A DNA stretch of 64,000 nt from Rhizophagus irregularis. Its lineage: Eukaryota > Glomeromycota > Glomeromycetes > Glomerales > Glomeraceae. Positions 58,218-64,000 of this stretch are shown piece by piece; position 1 is the stretch's first letter; each line of letters begins with the position of its first letter. The notes below the pieces were generated by a model. That model did no database searches. It saw only the letters and a program-made list of their open reading frames with translations, and was not told the DNA's origin. The translations under genes were made by a program, and so were the position numbers. The DNA lies in contig NC_089455.1 in the NCBI RefSeq assembly GCF_026210795.1, positions 1,116,001-1,180,000 of the forward strand, given 5' to 3'.

Positions 58218-59178
58218 CAGTCAACTCTCTTTATAGTCACACATTTGGGACAGTCCATATTTGGTGATTATAAAGAGATGTGACTATATAAAAAATTTCT
58301 TATATTTGTATATCATAATTCCGGCCAAAAATTAACATAATTTTAGCCAGAATTATACTTAAAACTTTATTGTATCGTAACTTCGCCAATATTAATCGTA
58401 GAGAGATGATCTTACCGCCATTCGATTCGTCTTGAGGAGACGGTTCTAATGGTATAAAATACGTCGAAATCCAATCACTAGATTAATTTCCGAAATTAAA
58501 AAAATATTAATGGTTTTTGTGTAATAACTCTGCCAATATTGATCCTAGATAGACGATCTTACTACCATTCGATTCGTCTTGATGAAACGAATCTAATGGT
58601 ATAAGATACATCAAAATCCAATCACTAGATCAATTTCCGAAATTAAAAAATATTAAATGGTTTTTAAGTAATAACTCCGTCAATATTGATCACAGAGAGA
58701 TGAGCTTACCACCATTCGATTCGTCTCGATGAGGCGATTCCAACGAGCTATAAATCGTCTTTTTACAATCACTAGGTACCGAGAAATCTAGCAAAATGTT
58801 AAATGGCGCAGTAAACGTAAATCAAGAAATATTATAATGCCGATGTTTAACATTTTGTTGAATAACTCGTCAGCCAGTAGTCGGAAAAGGATAAAACTAC
58901 CACCATTCGATTCGTCTCAGTGAGACGATTCTAACAAGCTATGATACATCTTTGTACGATTATTAGATGCCAAGTTATTTAATATATTCTTTATATAACT
59001 GTGATTATAAACGGTTCTTTTTAATATAAGATTTTTGAGGATAGGTGTGATAGTGACTATAGATAGATTGTGACTATATAGGATAGATTTTAATAATAAA
59101 GTGTTTTGAACATTCAACTGGTGTGACTATATAGTAGAATGTGACTATAACGGGAGTGACTATAGAGGGAGTTGACTG
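58218..59178. mobile_element. 961-bp element with CAGTCAACTC ends, TA-flanked
   Basis: Left end CAGTCAACTCTCTTTATAGT, right end ACTATAGAGGGAGTTGACTG, TA on both sides (58,216-58,217 and 59,179-59,180). Fits a Tc1/pogo-class MITE. Several further (TGTGACTAT) words lie in the subterminal parts. A truncated relative is at 40,095-40,374. Confidence 0.88.
58378..58971. repeat. Four tandem units of about 146 bp with a palindromic core
   Basis: Units begin TAACTYCGYCAATATTRATC at about 58,378, 58,525 and 58,671, with a diverged one at 58,862. Each contains ACCATTCGATTCGTCT, then AGACGATTCTAAYG, which can fold back on itself. Located inside the CAGTCAACTC element. Confidence 0.85.
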
Positions 59179-59179
59179 T

Positions 59180-59275
59180 ATATATATGCAAGGCTTCATA
59201 ATTTTACGATTTGTAATATTCCGTAATTTTACATAACGTAATATTTCGTAATATTTCAAAATATTTTGATAAATA
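59180..59275. repeat. Tandem repeat (unit about 180 bp), right part
   Basis: Continues the array of 57,955-58,217: GCAAGGCTTCATAATTTTAC and ATTTGTAATATTCCGTAATT match 58,062-58,103. Confidence 0.7.
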
Positions 59276-59419
59276 ATACTTTATTTTCTGTACTATAAGT
59301 TTATATAATGTATGTTTTATTAGATATAATTTTATTAAACCATAAAAAATTACAAGTATTTATTAATATATACAGAATACATAAAAGTAAAAAAAAGAAA
59401 GAGTAAAGAGTAACAATAT

Positions 59420-59632
59420 TATTAGATGTAAAAAGAAGAGAAACAGCTATAGTAACGTTAGTATTAGATATAAAGATAAAAGAAATATTGTTATTATTAT
59501 TAGTATTAAGGTAAAAAGAGTTAAAGAAACAGTAAAAGGAGTAAAAGAAACATGGATATTATCGTTAGTATTAAAGTACAAGTAAAAAGGAATAAAGGAA
59601 ACATGAATATTATTGTTAGTATTACGATACAA
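59420..59632. repeat. Minisatellite of about 60-bp units
   Basis: Imperfect repeats of RAAGAAACATGAATATTATT, GTTAGTATTAARGTA and AAAGGAGTAAA. An hAT-type miniature element is inserted at its right end. Confidence 0.65.
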
Positions 59633-60011
59633 TAGAGTTCCAATCCGTCATCCGACGGATGATCAATCTCTTCTCATTTATTTTTGGAAAGAGACATTTA
59701 TGTTTCATAATTTATAATTTAGGAACTGCATTCGATGTAAGGTGATCAGACTATGCATTATTTAATTAATTGAACATAAAATAAATGGGGTGAAATCTTA
59801 GTCAGATTGAAATTTTCATCCGTCGGATGATATTTTAATCTGTTCCTAATTTCTCCTCACTTTCATTTTTGAAAAAAAAGTTTATTTATTAAACTATATA
59901 CTGTATTATGCTCTTAGGATATTCTTAAAAAAAAATGCTCTTTTATATTAATTAAATGAGCGTACAACTGTCAAAATGTGATTATCCGTCAGATGACGGA
60001 TTGGAACTCTA
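59633..60011. mobile_element. 379-bp hAT miniature element with 8-bp duplication
   Basis: Starts TAGAGTTCCAATCCGTCATC and ends GATGACGGATTGGAACTCTA. Flanked by CGATACAA at 59,625-59,632 and 60,012-60,019. ATCCGTCGGATGAT-type palindromes occur near both ends and internally at 59,817. Confidence 0.93.
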
Positions 60012-60019
60012 CGATACAA

Positions 60020-60525
60020 AATAACAAAGAGGTAAAAAAAAATGAAAATAATTAGTATTAATAAACAAATATTTCTATATCTGCAAAGCAATAAATTATA
60101 AGAAAAGACAAAAAAATTAAAAAATATTAAACAAATGAATAAAGAAATAAGAAACAAAAATAAATAAGACAAAAAATGCGTGCATGATTGAATCACATGC
60201 AAGAATTAGCCTAATTTTGATTGCCCAGAAAATACGATACTATATGGCGTATGCACAATTACTAAATATCATCCTTTTGTGATAAATAAAAATTACTAGC
60301 ACAAATTCAACACAAATTTAACAAATTTAACGAAATTTGGCCAAAATTAATAATTTTTTACCAGAATTATCAACACAAATTGAACACAAATTGAATACAA
60401 ATTTCAGTCACGATTTATTTATGTCACACCTGTATTGTTAAGAATTAATAACCATTTTATTTATTAAAACTATATTATTATAGTAAAAAAATGCTATTAC
60501 GTGTGATATATATAAAAAATAATAT
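60020..60525. other. AT-rich spacer, no gene
   Basis: Contains short ACAAATT(G/T)AACACAAATT repeats at 60,300-60,400. Nothing else seen. Confidence 0.45.
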
Positions 60526-61440
60526 TTATTTCCTATGCAACTCATAATTCTCTAATAAACTATTTATATACTGACCTTCCTCCTCTGTGTTATAAGAGTC
60601 ACTAGAAAGTATACCCTTATCACCTGCACCATCATTATTATTAGTCGTACCATCGTTAAGCTTACCATTGTTAGTCGCACCATCATCAGCCGCACCTGCT
60701 CCATCATTAGCTGCTCCATCACCACCATCATCTACATCATTACCATTATGAGAATCGTCGTCTGAATGTGTAAATTTATCCCTATTTTTCAACTTTTGCT
60801 AAAAATCAATAAATAAATAAATAAACTGTAATTCAAATAATTCACATTTTGCAAATTGTAAATTAAAACTTACTAAGTTGTTGATTATCTTTGACTTCAT
60901 TATACTTTTGCTCATTTGAATGTTTTGATTATTAGGATTTAAGTACGTTTCACATATGCTAATCGCATACGCTATTTGTGTTTTTGAGGGATTTTTATTT
61001 TTTTTTCACAACTTACCAATTATCAGCGATATATATGTCGTAGATTGCCTATGATCGTTAACCCTTTTAAATAGGTTGTTGTAACATCTTTTCACCTCCG
61101 ACTTACTCTTCCATTCCTGAATCATTGACGAACTAGCCAGAGTGTTAATAGATGGTAATTTATGCCCAGTCGCTTCAAAAACAGAATACATAATATCTTT
61201 GATTCTAGATGTGAATGTCCCTCGTATACTTCTATGTTGTTGTACTAACTATTAAAAAAAATATTAGTATGAAATTTAATAAAATTCATAATTGCTTTAA
61301 CTTACATACAGTCAAGGCAATTTTTTTTTGAAAAAAATAATCCATTGATTTTTTTTGAACTGGCGTATAAATTCTGGATTTTCATCTTTTAAATATTTTT
61401 CGGTAGCGAGTTTGTATTAGTCTTGAAAAGGATAAACAAA
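60526..61440 (-). CDS. Accessory protein of a lineage-specific family, incomplete
   Basis: Three exons join in one frame on the minus strand: 61248-61017, 60971-60874 and 60798-60526. They encode LVQQHRSIRGTFTSRIKDIM, then LPSINTLASSS, EWKSKSEVKRCYNNLFKRVN, AYAISICETYLNPNNQNIQM and SKSIMKSKI, ending in an Asp/Asn/Gly-rich tail (DDGGDGAANDGAGAADDGA). I recognise it only as similar in style to a multi-copy family of mycorrhizal fungi with a helical core. The upstream exon (about 61,440-61,313, ending QFKKNQWIIFFKKK) runs into TGA before a usable donor, beside a 9-A run, so it may be frameshifted. The start codon was not found. Function unknown. Confidence 0.45.
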
Positions 61441-62490
61441 ATTTTCAAATAAAATTTTGACACCTTCTTAACGAGCTCCTAATCAAACGAGGTTAGCATT
61501 TCAGTTTTACATTAAATAATATTCGTCTTTATTACCTTTATATCTTTCTAAGATCCATTGTATTATTATTTTTGTTATTATTGTTGAGCTTTTTTTCTAT
61601 ACCCAAGAAACGGGTTTTGAGATTTTTTTAAGAACTTCAAGCTTAGAAATTATCTGCGAATTGGTTCTTAATAGTTTTTCTATTGTTTTTTTATTAACTT
61701 TAACAATAAAATATAATATAACTATATATTATATAATTTCTTATAAAGAATATGATATATATCATGTTATATATATCTTCAACATTATCGTTTGATAATC
61801 TTATTTGTTTCTCGGCTTCACTACTCTTCTCAGTATTACGTCTTGAGATTCTTTCATTATCATCAATATTTCATTTTTCGCTACATTTTGTAGCTATCAG
61901 AATAATATGTGAGGGAGGAGATATAAACTAAACTTGAAAAAGAGAAAAAGATATTACTAGAAATTTGAAGAGGAACTAGAAATACAAAAGGAGAAAAATA
62001 TATGAGAAAAAGAGGAAAGACATGAACCAAAAATTTGAAAATGAGGAACTAAAAATATGAAAAGGGGGGAATAAATGAATCAGAGGTTCAGAAAAAGAAG
62101 GCAAGCTGTTATTACGTCATTTCCGCCATTCTATACTAAAAAAGAAAAAAAACTTGTGAAATATTGTGAAAAATGGATGAACTAATGCAAAATATTACGA
62201 AAAATAAATGAACTAATGCAAAAATTTTGCATCGTGATATTACAAAAAAAAATTGTAACACTTTCATAAGAGAATTTTTAAAAAAACTCTCGTAAAAACA
62301 TATAGTACAATTGAAGTATTAATCAATACCTATTTATAAAAAAATAATATGTTGCACATATTGGCTTTTATACATGGCAAAAAAAAAATTGCAGCCAGTA
62401 AACTGCCAAAGACAATTGGCTAATCAGATTGATAGCGCTTATAACTGATTATCGCATAAATTTGTGCTGGTTATCTGTCCAAATTAGTAA
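61441..62490. other. AT-rich region, no gene
   Basis: Purine-rich GAGGAACTAGAAATAC/GAGGAACTAAAAATATG direct repeat at 61,971 and 62,044. Otherwise nothing recognised. Confidence 0.4.
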
Positions 62491-62503
62491 TGAAATTCAG
62501 ATG

Positions 62504-62912
62504 ATTAGCCAATTGAATAAGCCGTATTAGCCATCCGAATTCTTACAGCCCATTACAGCTGATTTCATAATATACAGAATACTTAGCAAATTTTAAAGAA
62601 CTCGGAAATATTCAGTATAGCTCAAATAAGATAAAATTATACCACCATTCTCAGAATAACACTTCAAAATTAACATATAATTTTTATTTTATAACATGAT
62701 TTACCGAATATTTCCAAGTTCTTTTAAATTTGTTAAGTGTCCCAAAATTAGCTGTAATGCGTAAATTTGTGGATGATTAGCATATTGAATAAGCCGTATT
62801 AACCACTTAAATTCTTACAGCCCGTTAATACGTAAATTTGTAAATGATTAGCCGATTGAATAAGCTGTATTAGCCACCTGGATTCTTACAGCCATTCGTT
62901 AATACGTAATCT
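62504..62912. repeat. Repeats of about 66 bp (GATTAGCC...TTCTTACAGCC)
   Basis: Copies at about 62,504-62,552, 62,772-62,822 and 62,846-62,893 share GATTAGCC(A/G)ATTGAATAAGC, TGTATTAGCCACC and ATTCTTACAGCC. The last two are adjacent and also share GTTAATACGTAA; a diverged piece is near 62,420. Confidence 0.75.
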
Positions 62913-63056
62913 TATCTACTCAAAATTTTGTTAGCATACGAAATCTCATATAAATTGAATAGTGAATCGATGCTTTTATTAAATTTGTCGCATTAATTAG
63001 CAACATGAGTTTCAAATGCCCCTTTGTATGCGAATATTCAGTCAACACTTGCATAT

Positions 63057-63335
63057 CACTGGTAAAAAAATGATTTATCCTATACATATCTTACACATAT
63101 TGGGTACTCAAAATGTAGAAAATCATACACAAATAATACACATATCATACACATATCGGGTACTAATATATATATCATACATATATCAGGTACCTGATAG
63201 GTATACTATATATATAAGTACCCGATATGTATATGATATGTGTATTATTTGTGTATGATTTTCTACATTTTGAGTACCCGATATATGTAAGATATATGTA
63301 GGATATGTGTAGGATAGACCATTTTTTTACCAGTG
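63057..63335. mobile_element. 279-bp fully palindromic CACTG-ended element
   Basis: Starts CACTGGTAAAAAAATG and ends CATTTTTTTACCAGTG. The two halves are near-complete inverted copies meeting near 63,195. ATAT flanks both sides (63,053-63,056 and 63,336-63,339). CACTG ends suggest a CACTA-class foldback MITE. Confidence 0.85.
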
Positions 63336-63365
63336 ATATACTCAACACGCCTAGAAATGCTTAAA

Positions 63366-64000
63366 AAATGTAAATGTAGAAGATGATGATGACGATAATA
63401 GTGAAAAATATAACAGTGAAATGGATACAAGAAGTAATCAAAATAGTGAATATGAAAATGATAAAGTTGAGGTAATTATGTATTTCAGATTATTCTTTTT
63501 GGAGCTTTTAAGAAAAAGCTCAGATATACTAACTTATTTAGCTTATAATTTTAGGTGGATGATGATAATGATGCACAAAACATGTCTTTTGACAGTATTA
63601 GAAGTGCAATATCAGAGATGAGCCTTGAAGATAACTTTGAAAATATATTAGATTCTTCCAAAGAGCCTGAAATTTTTGAAGAATCTGAAAATCCTAATTC
63701 CAAAACTTGCACAGAATTTCATAATGATGCTTATAAAGATCTAATGTTATTAGTAATAAAATACAAAATAAATAATAAAGGTGGTAATGAAATAATACAC
63801 TTTTTTAATAAACATTCAAATCTTACAGAATCATCATTACCAAAAAATATCGAACAGGGACGAGCATTTATGAATAACATGAAGTTTTCTAATTTAGAAT
63901 TTAGTAAAGTCCTCATAACAAAACATAAGGATAAAGATTATTTTCTTTATTATCAAAATTTAATACAGTGCATCAAAAATATTTTAGCTATTCCTGACAT
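63366..64000 (+). CDS. Start of a transposon-associated gene, cut by window end
   Basis: An exon to 63,471 reads NVEDDDDDNSEKYNSEMDTR and ends DKVE. An intron 63,472-63,554 follows, and the next exon from 63,555 stays open to the end of the window: VDDDNDAQNMSFDSIRSAIS, then KTCTEFHNDAYKDLMLLVIK and GGNEIIHFFNKHSNLTESSL, PKNIEQGRAFMNNMKFSNLE. The style (acidic leader then FHNDAYKDLM and IIHFFNKHSN) resembles N-terminal parts of Plavaka/CACTA-type transposon proteins of Rhizophagus; from memory, not searched. An upstream ATG at 63,005 opens MSFKCPFVCEYSVN, a possible zinc-finger start interrupted by the CACTG element. Confidence 0.5.

Noticed and set aside
1-64000. Search for a secondary-metabolite cluster, defence island or organelle segment
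   Set aside because: Genes are unrelated housekeeping functions with independent orientation; no synthase, nuclease-helicase pair, rRNA or mitochondrial gene was seen.

Overview
This is a nuclear window from an AT-rich, intron-dense fungus. Every confident gene is cut by short GT-AG introns of about 45-300 bp. The set of core genes (a 359-residue fungal-type homoserine dehydrogenase, fungal riboflavin synthesis, Sec16, Sec24) fits a fungus. The transposon families (a decayed zinc-binding transposase-like family, BED/hAT, piggyBac, Tc1, DUF7869-like, poly(A) retroelements) resemble those known from arbuscular mycorrhizal fungi such as Rhizophagus. That species assignment is an inference from family recognition, not from a database search.

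Layout. 1-7,300: repeat-rich edge with a frameshifted transposase-like pseudogene (about 510-3,480) and a 1.6-kb foldback element with two 362-bp arms (5,267-6,884). 7,357-25,691: a compact gene island with ERH (-), an unrecognised 504-residue protein (-), DNA primase small subunit PRI1 (+), DENR/TMA22 (-), homoserine dehydrogenase HOM6 (+), the ESCRT-III protein VPS60/CHMP5 (+), RIB3 (-) and the COPII scaffold SEC16 (+). 25,700-48,300: a nested transposon graveyard. 48,392-55,594: COPII coat subunit SEC24 (-) and a Cdc4/Fbw7-like F-box WD40 protein (-). 55,600-64,000: miniature elements, tandem repeats, a fragmentary accessory gene (60,526 to about 61,440, -) and, at the right edge, the start of a probable transposon-borne gene (63,366 to beyond the window, +).

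Exon structures of the nine recognised genes and of the 504-residue gene were reconstructed by hand. In each, splice phases sum to an uninterrupted reading frame. SEC16 and SEC24 are both COPII components about 23 kb apart. PRI1 and the 504-residue gene share a 365-bp divergent promoter that contains ACGCG motifs typical of G1/S control. DENR/HOM6 and RIB3/SEC16 are also divergent pairs.

The main interest is the nesting of mobile elements. Several insertions can be reversed exactly using target-site duplications: a TA-flanked miniature element inside a LINE reverse transcriptase relic, a hAT miniature element with an 8-bp duplication inside a Tc1 transposase, and a TTAA-flanked piggyBac element inside another TIR element inside a poly(A) retroelement. 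I found no clear novel operational system such as a defence island or biosynthetic cluster. The least explained items are the 362-bp foldback arms carrying CArG-like motifs, a dispersed palindromic motif family, and a four-cysteine zinc ribbon inside Sec16.
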